Assembly (NCBI RefSeq): GCF_029688925.1
Contig: NZ_JARUKY010000008.1
Span: 124,001-188,000 of the forward strand
Length of the DNA: 64,000 bases
Source: Evansella sp. AB-P1
Lineage (GTDB): Bacteria > Bacillota > Bacilli > Bacillales > Salisediminibacteriaceae
Direction: 5' to 3'
Position 1 is the stretch's first letter, and every line of letters begins with the position of its first letter. Shown here one piece after another: positions 36,376 to 45,312 of the stretch. The position numbers and the translations under genes were made by a program. The notes under the pieces were generated by a model. That model had not been told where the DNA came from. It saw only the letters and a list, made by a program, of their open reading frames with translations, and did not search any database.

Positions 36376-37092
36376 TTAAGAGTCTTCTACTACTTTGTTA
36401 TGTTGGTTTCTAATTAATTTTTCATAAAAGGAAGTTAATTGATTAATACCATTTTTAATATCAATTCCTGTCGTTGGAATCACTTCTATCGTCCCTACTG
36501 ATTCACTAATTATTACCGAATCTTTTTCTTCCTGTGAATGTATAATACCATTAGTAAATACTGATTGAAGCATAGCTTCATAGTTTTTCAAGCGTCTTAA
36601 TTCCTCTTCCAATAACCATTCCTTAAAAGAATATTGGTTCGTCATTTCTATTTCTTTTAGTAATATGGCATGATCTGACTCTCCATAATCAACGACAATA
36701 TCTGTATTCCTAAACTCCATCTCAAAAAAATTGATAGCTATTTTACTTTGTACATGAATAAGGTCAATTGTTGTATTTTCCAGTACTTCTTCAACTATAA
36801 ACGTCATCTCCTTATTAATATAGTTAAAGAGTAAAAAAGGATGACCTTTCAAGAAATACAAAAATCTATTTAACGTCCTTTTTTTATTTTCATATATTTT
36901 TACTTCCTTCGTATTAAAGGTAGAATGAATAACATCCTTACTTGAAAATTTATAAATAAATCTCTCATGAAAAAATAGACACTCTACATGAATTCCTTTT
37001 TCTACTAAGCCTTTAATATGTTCATATGCTCGAACACTTTCTTTTCCTCCAGTAGGATACGGAACTTTCTCTGAAATATATAGTACTTTCAT
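36376..37092 (-). CDS. Truncated GT4-type glycosyltransferase (acceptor-binding half only)
   Basis: 238 residues beginning MKVLYISEKVPYPTGGKESV, the typical N-terminal Rossmann domain of GT-B/GT4 enzymes, through VIPTTGID at about residue 210, where the nucleotide-sugar-binding domain normally begins. That domain (about 150 residues with the E..G..E motif) is missing; only a tail resembling a normal C-terminal helix (LTSFYEKLIRNQ) remains. It looks like an in-frame internal deletion, so it is probably inactive as a transferase. It is the last gene of the exopolysaccharide operon. A full-length relative lies at 39650-40885. Confidence 0.65.
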   Translation of the reverse strand: MKVLYISEKVPYPTGGKESVRAYEHIKGLVEKGIHVECLFFHERFIYKFSSKDVIHSTFNTKEVKIYENKKRTLNRFLYFLKGHPFLLFNYINKEMTFIVEEVLENTTIDLIHVQSKIAINFFEMEFRNTDIVVDYGESDHAILLKEIEMTNQYSFKEWLLEEELRRLKNYEAMLQSVFTNGIIHSQEEKDSVIISESVGTIEVIPTTGIDIKNGINQLTSFYEKLIRNQHNKVVEDS

Positions 37093-37131
37093 ACCCCTAT
37101 TACCTCACTTTTTATAGAAACATGCATAGGC

Positions 37132-38193
37132 TTATGCTATCCCTTTTGAATTTGGTGTTTTCTTCTTACTATTTTCTTGTGCAAATAACTTTTTTAGCTT
37201 TTTTGATATAGGTTTTTCCATAAAAATATAAACAATGCTGGAAGAAGTAATCGTAAATATAAGAATGATACACATCGATAGAAAGTATCCGAACAAATAG
37301 ATCAAATTTAATTCGTAAAACACATACGTATAAAGCTGTAAAAAAACACTATGAGAAATATAGATAGAATAAGAAGCATCTCCTAAAAAAGAAAGGACTT
37401 TAGGAATTTTTCGTTCTTTTTCGTCTTTTACAGCTAAGCCAACTAAAATAAACATAGAAAACAAGGCAAAAATGAATGGTTCTGGAACAGGGATAAAGCC
37501 ATATACATTATTTAGCCATCCTATTACAAAGCCAATAATGCCAATTACAATCATAAAAGTTGAATACTTTAATTTGAAATGGAGAACAACATAGCACAAT
37601 AGCATACCTATAAAAACTTCTAAGCTACTAAAACTGAAGAGAAAGTAACCCTGTGATGGAATAATGTTTAAGCCTATAAATATGGTAGCAATTGCCCAAA
37701 TAGCAATGAATGGCTTAATAATTTTAGGACTGAATAATAAACATCCAAACATAATATAAAAAAACATAATATGAGGTAAGGACCAAGCTTCTGGGATAAT
37801 AATGGGATCTGTTGGTAATAGTAAAAGAGATTTAAGTAATACTTCAAATGAATAATTGTTATACCACATTGGAATGGTTACCATCAACAGGAGTGTGATT
37901 ATAGTAAAAATCCAATATAAAGGATAAATTTTAATCATACGCTTAATAAAGAATTCCTTAGCCTTTCCTTTCACACCAAGATCTTTATGATACACGTAGT
38001 AAATCATAAATCCGGTTATCAGAAAGAAATAGTCTACCCCTCCCGTCCGTTCCCATCGGCCCATTCCAAACCAATTATATGAAAATTGGTTAAAAAATAA
38101 CAGATTCAGATGCCCTATTACAATTAGAATAATTGCTACTCCCCTAGATAAATGAACGTACGAAAGTCTCATTCCCTTCTGTTGTCTTTCCAT
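37132..38193 (-). CDS. Acyltransferase 3 family membrane protein (sugar O-acyltransferase)
   Basis: A 353-residue protein with about ten membrane helices and the acyltransferase-3 start: YVHLSRGVAIILIVIGHL with the conserved His, then RTGGVDYFFLITGFMIYY, KEFFIKRMIKIYPLYW, and SYSIYISHSVFLQ late. Members transfer acetyl or succinyl groups to polysaccharide repeat units across the membrane (OafA, WecH and EPS acetylases). Placement between manC and the truncated transferase points to decoration of the exopolysaccharide. Confidence 0.82.
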   Translation of the reverse strand: MERQQKGMRLSYVHLSRGVAIILIVIGHLNLLFFNQFSYNWFGMGRWERTGGVDYFFLITGFMIYYVYHKDLGVKGKAKEFFIKRMIKIYPLYWIFTIITLLLMVTIPMWYNNYSFEVLLKSLLLLPTDPIIIPEAWSLPHIMFFYIMFGCLLFSPKIIKPFIAIWAIATIFIGLNIIPSQGYFLFSFSSLEVFIGMLLCYVVLHFKLKYSTFMIVIGIIGFVIGWLNNVYGFIPVPEPFIFALFSMFILVGLAVKDEKERKIPKVLSFLGDASYSIYISHSVFLQLYTYVFYELNLIYLFGYFLSMCIILIFTITSSSIVYIFMEKPISKKLKKLFAQENSKKKTPNSKGIA

Positions 38194-38261
38194 TAGTTAT
38201 TCCTCCGAAAATGATTTATTCTCTTTATTAGACTCTGTTATTTTGAAAGAAAGTATATTCC

Positions 38262-39629
38262 TTAACTAATGGCAGAAGAACTTAAGTTCGTAACCTCATC
38301 CCATGTTAAGCATATTCGCTTTATATCCTCTTCTATTAATTCTGATCCTGACTGAACCTCAATAATTTCCATGTCAGTAATGGCTCGAATAGCATGCCTT
38401 GAACGTACTGGTATTTGTAAAACATCTCCTTGTCTAACCTTTTTCATCTTTCCATTCATAACAAATTCACCATGTCCTTTTACAACAGTCCACACTTCAC
38501 TTCTCTTGAAATGAAGCTGGTAGCTTAAATTTCTCCCTGCAAGAATTCCCAATCGTTTCGTCAATACTTCGTTGCCATCATATTTCGTGTAATCTAATAC
38601 TTTGTACCAGCCCCATCGCCTCTCTTCGTACATCGGTCGTTGAGTAATCTTTAATTCATTTTTTAGTCGTGGACTAGCTTGTTTGTCTGTAACCAATAAG
38701 CCATCTGGACTAAGTGCAACCACAATGTTTGATAAGCCTAATATAGTAACTGGAATATCTAACTCATTCACTAAATGTGTATTTAAACTATCGTGGCTAA
38801 TCATGCCTTTTCCTATTTTTTCTGTTCCCATTTCTTCTGTTAACGTGTTCCAAGTCCCAAGGTCTTTCCAATAGCCATCATAGGAAATAGCAATAACATC
38901 CTTTGCTTGTTCAACCACCTCGTAATCAAAACTAATCTTTGGTAATCTATCATAATGGTGTAATAATTCATCATAGGTCGTAGGAAACCCATTTTGTTTG
39001 AGATAATTAATTACATATTCTAATTTGAAAGCAAATACTCCACTGTTCCATCTTGCATTCTCCTCATTAATAAGGACTTGAGCATCCTCTTCAGATGGCT
39101 TTTCTTTAAAATAATCCACAGTAAAATAATTAGTTTTTGAAGTATTTGGTACAATATAGCCATATTTTTCAGAAGGATATGTGGGTTCAATACCAATTAG
39201 GGCAAGTTCAGCCTTTGAATGTAACAATGATTTTTCTAATACTTCTAAATGTTGAAAAAATTCCGTTTCTACATATGGATCAACTGGTAGTACTCCAATA
39301 ACTTCGTGTAAACTGACTCCTTTGACGGAATACAAATATACTGCAGATAAGGCAATGGCTGGAAACGTGTCTCTTCTTTCTGGTTCTACTATGAGAGGTA
39401 CATGACTACCCAATTGATTTTGAATAATATCAACCTGGCTTTTGCTAGTGGCTATTACAGTATTATCCTGCAAACCAGCTTCAGCAAGTTGTTTCCATAC
39501 CCTCTGTACCATTGATTCTAAAATACCTTCCTTATTCTCTAATAACCTTAAAAACTGTTTTGAACGAGCATCATTAGACAGGGGCCACAATCGTTTACCT
39601 GAACCTCCAGAAAGCAATATTAACTCCAT
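38262..39629 (-). CDS. manC: Mannose-1-phosphate guanylyltransferase (ManC-type, with cupin domain)
   Basis: Makes GDP-mannose. The 455-residue protein has an N-terminal nucleotidyltransferase with LLSGGSGKRLWPLS at residues 5-18, VIGVLPVDPYV and FKEKPSEEDA, and a C-terminal cupin (about 345-440) with YQLHFKRSEVWTVVKGHGEF, the type II phosphomannose-isomerase-like part. Whether it has isomerase activity cannot be read from sequence. It implies mannose or a GDP-mannose derivative in the exopolysaccharide. It follows the GT4 gene by about 20 bp. Confidence 0.88.
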   Translation of the reverse strand: MELILLSGGSGKRLWPLSNDARSKQFLRLLENKEGILESMVQRVWKQLAEAGLQDNTVIATSKSQVDIIQNQLGSHVPLIVEPERRDTFPAIALSAVYLYSVKGVSLHEVIGVLPVDPYVETEFFQHLEVLEKSLLHSKAELALIGIEPTYPSEKYGYIVPNTSKTNYFTVDYFKEKPSEEDAQVLINEENARWNSGVFAFKLEYVINYLKQNGFPTTYDELLHHYDRLPKISFDYEVVEQAKDVIAISYDGYWKDLGTWNTLTEEMGTEKIGKGMISHDSLNTHLVNELDIPVTILGLSNIVVALSPDGLLVTDKQASPRLKNELKITQRPMYEERRWGWYKVLDYTKYDGNEVLTKRLGILAGRNLSYQLHFKRSEVWTVVKGHGEFVMNGKMKKVRQGDVLQIPVRSRHAIRAITDMEIIEVQSGSELIEEDIKRICLTWDEVTNLSSSAIS

Positions 39630-39649
39630 TCACCTCACCCTTTCATTAA

Positions 39650-40885
39650 TTAATTACTAACATTCAGCTGGGAAGAATTAACTACTTCACTTATGCTCTT
39701 GACCCCTTCCCTTTCCATCGCCTTCGACCAAATTTTTTCTAAATTTGTAACGTTTTTATCCCAAGAATAATGATTAAATATAAATTGTTGTCCTAATTTT
39801 GAATATTTATTTCTTATAACTTCATTGTCAATTAATCTTTCAATCATTTTTATTGTCTCTTCTTTATTATGAGCAATAGCAACGTCATTTGGAGAAATGG
39901 TTGGAAAACCTTGCAATGCTAGTGGGGTCGCTACAGTTGGTAGGCCACACGCTAACGCCTCAAGTATCTTATTTTGCATACCAGTTCCAGATTGTAATGG
40001 GTAAACCCCAATCATTGCCTTACTTAAATATTCACCTATTTCTTCTACAAAACCAGTAACAACAATATTGTTCATCCCGTTTAACTTTTGTATTTTTTTT
40101 ACAGGATCTTTCCCTACAATATAAAACTTAAATCCAGGATATTTTTTATTAATTTGTGGCCAAATTTGTTTTACAAAAAATAACACAGCCTCCACATTTG
40201 GGTAGTATTGCATGTTTCCATGAAATACAATTGCTTCTTCTTTTTTCACATCTTTGTACCTTGCAAGAAAGTCTTTCGTAATATACGTTCCATTAGGATT
40301 TATCGTAATCTTTTCATTATTTTCCAAAGAGCTCTTATCTTTTTCAGAGACTAATAGAACCTCATCAAAATTTCTAATTACTTTTTGTTCATATTCCTTA
40401 ACCAAATAGCTTTCTAAAGAGATAACCTGCTTAAATAATATGGACTCATTCTCTGCTCGCCTTTTCATATTCAATGAAATAGCATCAATCATATCTATAA
40501 CTTTTGGTATCTTTATGGATTTAAAAAGCTCTGCTATCCTAATCGTTTGTAAGTGAACGATATCCGGATTAATTTTATTTAATAGTATTCTCATCTTTTC
40601 CTTATTTTTATTGCTAGTAAATAAATTGACTTGAAGAGGTTTAAAATTGTATAGTGTTTTAAATACACGGCTAAGAGAAAATTTATTTTCATAAATAAAA
40701 TGTATGTCCTTACAATATGGACCTAATTCCGCTTTTGCTAGTGGTATATCTTCTTTATTATTAACAAAGCTCACGAGATACAGATCGTGTCTTTTCCCTA
40801 ATATTTTTATTTGTTCATAAGCGATTAATTGGTCCCCTTTATGTGGAGGGTATGGAACTCTACTTGTTACATAAAGTATTTTCAT
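39650..40885 (-). CDS. GT4-family glycosyltransferase
   Basis: A 411-residue GT-B enzyme, start MKILYVTSRVPYPPHKGDQL. Its second half is complete: IVFHGNMQYYPN, FKFYIVGKDP, VTGFVEEIGEYLSKAMIGVYPLQSGTGMQNKILEALACGLP (given here in outline as G.GMQNKILEAL, with the donor-binding Glu). It probably adds one sugar to the lipid-linked repeat unit. The sugar is unknown. AAGGAG precedes the ATG; manC follows. Confidence 0.82.
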   Translation of the reverse strand: MKILYVTSRVPYPPHKGDQLIAYEQIKILGKRHDLYLVSFVNNKEDIPLAKAELGPYCKDIHFIYENKFSLSRVFKTLYNFKPLQVNLFTSNKNKEKMRILLNKINPDIVHLQTIRIAELFKSIKIPKVIDMIDAISLNMKRRAENESILFKQVISLESYLVKEYEQKVIRNFDEVLLVSEKDKSSLENNEKITINPNGTYITKDFLARYKDVKKEEAIVFHGNMQYYPNVEAVLFFVKQIWPQINKKYPGFKFYIVGKDPVKKIQKLNGMNNIVVTGFVEEIGEYLSKAMIGVYPLQSGTGMQNKILEALACGLPTVATPLALQGFPTISPNDVAIAHNKEETIKMIERLIDNEVIRNKYSKLGQQFIFNHYSWDKNVTNLEKIWSKAMEREGVKSISEVVNSSQLNVSN

Positions 40886-40915
40886 TGGTTTTAGCTCCTT
40901 ATGAACAGATTTTTA

Positions 40916-42313
40916 TTACTGATTGATAACTCGTTTTTGATTAACAAGCTCTAGCAGTTTTTCCCTACGTGCTACAGCTTCTTCATCAATTCCTTTCGCA
41001 TGTTCTCGCTGAAGGACAACTCTTAACGTTTGCACTAAAATTTTCATATCTACAATGAATGAATAGTTACTAACGTACATGAGATCATAACGGAGCTTAT
41101 CCTCCACAGTTGTACTATAATAAGAAAGAACTTGTGCTAACCCTGTTATTCCTGGTTTCACATGAAAGCGTAGAGAATAATCTGGAAACTGCTTTTTAAA
41201 TTGACTAATGAAAAACATTCTTTCTGGTCTGGGACCTATTAAGCTCATTTCTCCCTTTAATACATTAAATAATTGTGGAAGCTCATCTAATCTTGTTGCT
41301 CGAAGGATCTTTCCTAACGTCGTTATTCTTGGATCCTTTTCCGATGCTAATACTGGCCCTGATATTCTCTCAGCATCCTGTACCATGCTTCTAAATTTAT
41401 ACAATTGGAATGGCTGTTCATTTAACCCTAATCTCTCCTGTTTAAACAGTGCTGGTCCGCTAGATGTTAATGGAATAAGGAAAAACAATAGAATAATAAA
41501 TGGACTTAAGACAATTAGTAAAGTAACTGAAACAGCAATATCTACTGTCCGTTTTACTCCTTTTTGAATGTTTGATAAATTAGATGATGGGATGGAAAAC
41601 ACGAGCAAGTCATCAATTTGTTGTGTTTTTGCTCCAGCTAGGTACACTTCAAAAAATTGAGGTACGAGAAGCACTTCCTTCCCTTCTTTTACACAAAGCT
41701 TCATCAATTTCTCTCTTTCGCCTTTTGATAGTGTGGAACTAAGCAGAACCACATCTACATGAAGTAATTGATCCTTAATTAATTTGCTGTTTTTTATAGA
41801 AACAAAGCCCTTAAGCATAAACCAACCTGTATAATGATTTAAGAATTTATCTCCTAATATAAAACCTTCATCCTCTGCCTCTCCAATAATTAACACTCTC
41901 TTCCTACCATGTATTCTTTTAGAAAAATAATACAAACTCATTCTTACTATTAAAAATAAACATGTCTGTATAACTAACGAAATAACTAGATATCCTATTG
42001 AAACCATTCCTCCTATTACATGATTAATAAATAATAGAAAGATAGTATACGTTAACAAAGACAGAACAATTGTATACATTAAATGCGTTCCGCTTTTTCT
42101 ATGCCAATTGGTGTATAAATCAAATAAATAAAAGCAAATAAAAGCTACAATAGATATCCATGTTAATAAAAGATAACCATCATTTAGTATTAAAAATGGA
42201 GAAGAAACATAGTAAATCCAAAATGCTACCAAAAAGCCTAAGTGGATCATTGTAATATCTACGAAGCTTAAAAATAGTGTCTTAAAATGTTGTAAAGGTT
42301 CATTACTCATCAT
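40916..42313 (-). CDS. Polyprenyl-phosphate glycosyl-1-phosphate transferase (initiating sugar transferase)
   Basis: Starts repeat-unit synthesis by moving a sugar-1-phosphate onto undecaprenyl phosphate. The 465-residue protein has four to five N-terminal helices, a cytosolic CoA-binding-like domain (RVLIIGEAEDEG), and the C-terminal bacterial sugar transferase domain from about residue 255, with KRTVDIAVS, LYKFRSM, RLDELPQLFNVLKGEMSLIG, then PRPE and KPGITGLAQV. Two ATGs follow AGGAGGAG; the first is used. It belongs with the WbaP/EpsL-type enzymes. Confidence 0.9.
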   Translation of the reverse strand: MMSNEPLQHFKTLFLSFVDITMIHLGFLVAFWIYYVSSPFLILNDGYLLLTWISIVAFICFYLFDLYTNWHRKSGTHLMYTIVLSLLTYTIFLLFINHVIGGMVSIGYLVISLVIQTCLFLIVRMSLYYFSKRIHGRKRVLIIGEAEDEGFILGDKFLNHYTGWFMLKGFVSIKNSKLIKDQLLHVDVVLLSSTLSKGEREKLMKLCVKEGKEVLLVPQFFEVYLAGAKTQQIDDLLVFSIPSSNLSNIQKGVKRTVDIAVSVTLLIVLSPFIILLFFLIPLTSSGPALFKQERLGLNEQPFQLYKFRSMVQDAERISGPVLASEKDPRITTLGKILRATRLDELPQLFNVLKGEMSLIGPRPERMFFISQFKKQFPDYSLRFHVKPGITGLAQVLSYYSTTVEDKLRYDLMYVSNYSFIVDMKILVQTLRVVLQREHAKGIDEEAVARREKLLELVNQKRVINQ

Positions 42314-42447
42314 TCTTCTCCTCCTTTCTAGGAATGTTCTTTATTTAGTGTTTAATTTTTATGAAAAATAAACAAATGTGCGTTATTAAGAACTATTTCA
42401 CCAAAAAAATTTCAGTTTTATAGTATAAGTATAGAATCTCTTTATTT

Positions 42448-44166
42448 TTATTTATCATTTGTTTGTAATGTCATTTCTACCCTCCTAGTTATTCTTTTTT
42501 TGTTTAACCTGTATATTTTTTTTATGAAATGATGGAACCCATAGTCAAAACGTTTTCCATCTAAGATCGTAACATTTCCCACTGACGAAATAGTGTGTAA
42601 CCCATCAGGATATAGACTATCCATCCTTGGACTAATTGTACTTACTGTTTCTTCGTTAAATTGTGTAGTGGTTAATGTTGTTATCTTATTCAGTACAACT
42701 CTTCCACCATATGTTTTCGAACAATCTTGTGCAGGTCGATAAATAACTCCCTTACTTATGAACGGTGTTCCAGCAGGTCTACTAGATTTCACATCAACCT
42801 TTACTGGATTCAATAGATGTGCTTTCCAATCGCCTAGTAATTCCTTCGCATAATAAATATATAACTCACTATTATCACTTTGAATAGAAGAATTCCCTTT
42901 TGTACAAAACAACCACCAAAATCCATTGTATTTAATTACAGTTGAATCAACTCCAGGAAAACCGCTAATTAAAGTTTTTACTTTTCTCAAACAAATACGA
43001 TCTTTGTCTACTTTGTATATGGAAACCTCATTAGCCTCAGATGTTTCAGGAATACAATAAATATTATTTTTATATTCAACTATATAAGGATAGGACATAT
43101 GACTTGGTAGTTTAAGAACGGGCGATGTAAATGAAACGTTTGATTCAATACTGTTTAAATGCACTTCTGCCTGTGTAATAAACCCATTAACTTGCTTATA
43201 ATCTAACTCTTCCATAAAAAGCTTATACCCGGTCTCATCCTTATATCCAAATGGATCTGCATAAAACAAATTATTTCTATTTACCAACCAATTAATAGTA
43301 GGTTCTGTTTCCTCTATAAAGCTATTAATTGGTTTTTCAACAATACCGACATTCCAGTATTCATAGCGAAAGAACTTATTAAACATTTTCTTCATCTTAT
43401 TTTTATACATGAGGTAAAGAAACTTTAATGTTTGACTATTTGATGGTTCATCAAGATAGTCTGGATACATTTTAACTATTTTTTTTTCTTGGATACTCTT
43501 ACCACCATATAGTATTTCCTTACAAATGATTGAAGGCCAATTTGTTATTGCTGAATAAATATGGTCCCTATTCTTAACATAAGAATCTGCAATAGTAGAA
43601 TAAAATCCATTCTTCAATACAATTTTTTCTTCTATTTTTTCTGTTAATCGATGCAATGCAACACCACACATACAGTCATGATGAAATAACTCCCAAAAGT
43701 ACGCTGGTTTCCCTACTTGAATTTGATCATCTCCGAAATAAAATTCCCATATTCCATACCTAGCACTAGAATTTTGTATTATATCTCTTTCAATACGGGA
43801 ATCAGATAAATTCAAAACAAAGTCCACACCATACTGATTTAAGTATTTTAACGTTTTATTTGACATTCCATCGGTATTTTCAATATTAAATTTCGTTATT
43901 GTAGTTAATTTGGTAGTGAGATGATTCTCGACATCAACCTGTTTACAACATTTCATTCGTTTAGTTGAATAACTTTCAAAATAATGAAATAGTACGTTTT
44001 TTAACGATGCCTTCTTTTTTCTCACCTCCTTTTTCTTAATAACTAATATAAAACGCAAATGTACATTATCTAACCTCAGTAAATTGTTAATACATTCTAT
44101 TTTCCAGCTTTCTACTTTTGTATTCGATAATATAACACCGAAGCTAAGGGGCTCCTTCCTTTGCAA
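42448..44166 (-). CDS. Glucosamine inositolphosphorylceramide transferase-like / formyltransferase-like protein
   Basis: A 572-residue two-part protein. Residues 1 to about 220 resemble a formyltransferase-like fold (YGVDFVLNLSD, ARYGIWEFYFGDD, PAYFWE). About 265-560 resemble the domain at the N-terminus of plant GINT1-type transferases, probably a beta-propeller (NLFYADPFGYKDE, ITQAEVHLNS, SYPYIVEY, SRPAGTPF). Such fusions occur in bacterial surface-polysaccharide loci; I do not know their reaction. It starts at TTG (44166) after AAAGGAGGG, 9 nt away. It lies between two transferase genes of the operon. Confidence 0.6.
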   Translation of the reverse strand: MQRKEPLSFGVILSNTKVESWKIECINNLLRLDNVHLRFILVIKKKEVRKKKASLKNVLFHYFESYSTKRMKCCKQVDVENHLTTKLTTITKFNIENTDGMSNKTLKYLNQYGVDFVLNLSDSRIERDIIQNSSARYGIWEFYFGDDQIQVGKPAYFWELFHHDCMCGVALHRLTEKIEEKIVLKNGFYSTIADSYVKNRDHIYSAITNWPSIICKEILYGGKSIQEKKIVKMYPDYLDEPSNSQTLKFLYLMYKNKMKKMFNKFFRYEYWNVGIVEKPINSFIEETEPTINWLVNRNNLFYADPFGYKDETGYKLFMEELDYKQVNGFITQAEVHLNSIESNVSFTSPVLKLPSHMSYPYIVEYKNNIYCIPETSEANEVSIYKVDKDRICLRKVKTLISGFPGVDSTVIKYNGFWWLFCTKGNSSIQSDNSELYIYYAKELLGDWKAHLLNPVKVDVKSSRPAGTPFISKGVIYRPAQDCSKTYGGRVVLNKITTLTTTQFNEETVSTISPRMDSLYPDGLHTISSVGNVTILDGKRFDYGFHHFIKKIYRLNKKRITRRVEMTLQTNDK

Positions 44167-44208
44167 GATTTCATCCCTCCTTTCTAATGTTCTTACAGTT
44201 TCATGGCA

Positions 44209-45270
44209 TTATCTTTGTTTCTCATATTTCAAATATTGGTTTAATGTTTGCTGAATCATATTCTGTAACGAAAACTTTTTGTTCACTAACTGCTGTGCTC
44301 CTAAGATCAACTGGCTTTTCAACGAATCATTCATTTCGATTGTAATAATTTTATTACAAAACTCCTCTACTGAATGGTTTTCTATAAGGCAACCTGTTTG
44401 ATTATTTATAACAGCCTCTTTGATTCCACCTTTGTTAATAGAGATCATTGGGGTTCCAACAGCCATTGCTTCTATAACTACCATCGGAAAAACTTCTCTG
44501 TGAGATGTCAAAAGTAAAACATCCATATTATTTACAAACTCTTCTGGTTGATGAATTTGACCCAGCATTGTTATTTTATCGTTAAGTTCTAAAGCATGAA
44601 TCCTCTTCATTATTTTGTCCAGTTCAGGTCCATCACCACCAATGAAAAATTTATAATTTTCGTAGTTTCTCAGCTTATGAGCAATCTGAATAAAAAACTC
44701 ATGATTTTTCTCCTCTGAAAGCCTAGCTAAAATACCGATGTGGAAGAAATTATTTTTCTTTTTCTTTTTATATAAAAATTGCTGTAAATCAACTCCATTA
44801 TAAATTGTTGTTATTTTATTTTTGTTAACTCCCAATTCGATTAAATTATCTTTTTCATAATTACTTACTGTGATGACGGAGTCTACAAAGTGATTCAATA
44901 ATAATTGAAAAACAACAGGTGTCCACTTTTCTAAGAAAGTAACATTGTGTTTCGTATAAATAACGTTGCTCTTTTTCCACTTAAAAAAATTTAATATAGA
45001 GGTATATAACACCATCCTCAAACTATTCGCATGAAAAATAGTAATATTATTCCGTTTAATAAATCTCTTTAACTTTAAAAGATTAAATAGATGATTTCGC
45101 TTCGATAATAAGAGAAAGTTTTTTTTATTTTTTATTTTCTCAAATAGTTCTCCTTCACTAGCTGCGGAAAATAGCTGCAAGCTAGGATGGTTTAATTCAT
45201 TTTCAAGCTTACAAAAATATATTTCGGCTCCACCTGTCGTTAATTTATCTGTCAGCATTAACACATTCAT
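44209..45270 (-). CDS. GT4-family glycosyltransferase
   Basis: A 353-residue retaining GT-B enzyme: MNVLMLTDKLTTGGAEIYF at the start, ITTIYNGVDLQQF in the middle, IGILARLSEEKNHEF, FIGGDGPEL, and TSHREVFPMVVIEAMAVGTP with the E..E donor motif near residue 270. Length and motifs are complete. It probably extends the lipid-linked repeat unit, linkage unknown. GGAGGTG precedes the ATG. Confidence 0.87.
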   Translation of the reverse strand: MNVLMLTDKLTTGGAEIYFCKLENELNHPSLQLFSAASEGELFEKIKNKKNFLLLSKRNHLFNLLKLKRFIKRNNITIFHANSLRMVLYTSILNFFKWKKSNVIYTKHNVTFLEKWTPVVFQLLLNHFVDSVITVSNYEKDNLIELGVNKNKITTIYNGVDLQQFLYKKKKKNNFFHIGILARLSEEKNHEFFIQIAHKLRNYENYKFFIGGDGPELDKIMKRIHALELNDKITMLGQIHQPEEFVNNMDVLLLTSHREVFPMVVIEAMAVGTPMISINKGGIKEAVINNQTGCLIENHSVEEFCNKIITIEMNDSLKSQLILGAQQLVNKKFSLQNMIQQTLNQYLKYEKQR

Positions 45271-45312
45271 TTACCATTCACCTCCATAAGAAAATACTTT
45301 AAAAAGAACTGT

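Noticed and set aside
41208-41567. Plus-strand frame of 119 codons opposite the initiating sugar transferase
   Set aside because: Antisense to a well-conserved domain, no ribosome-binding site.
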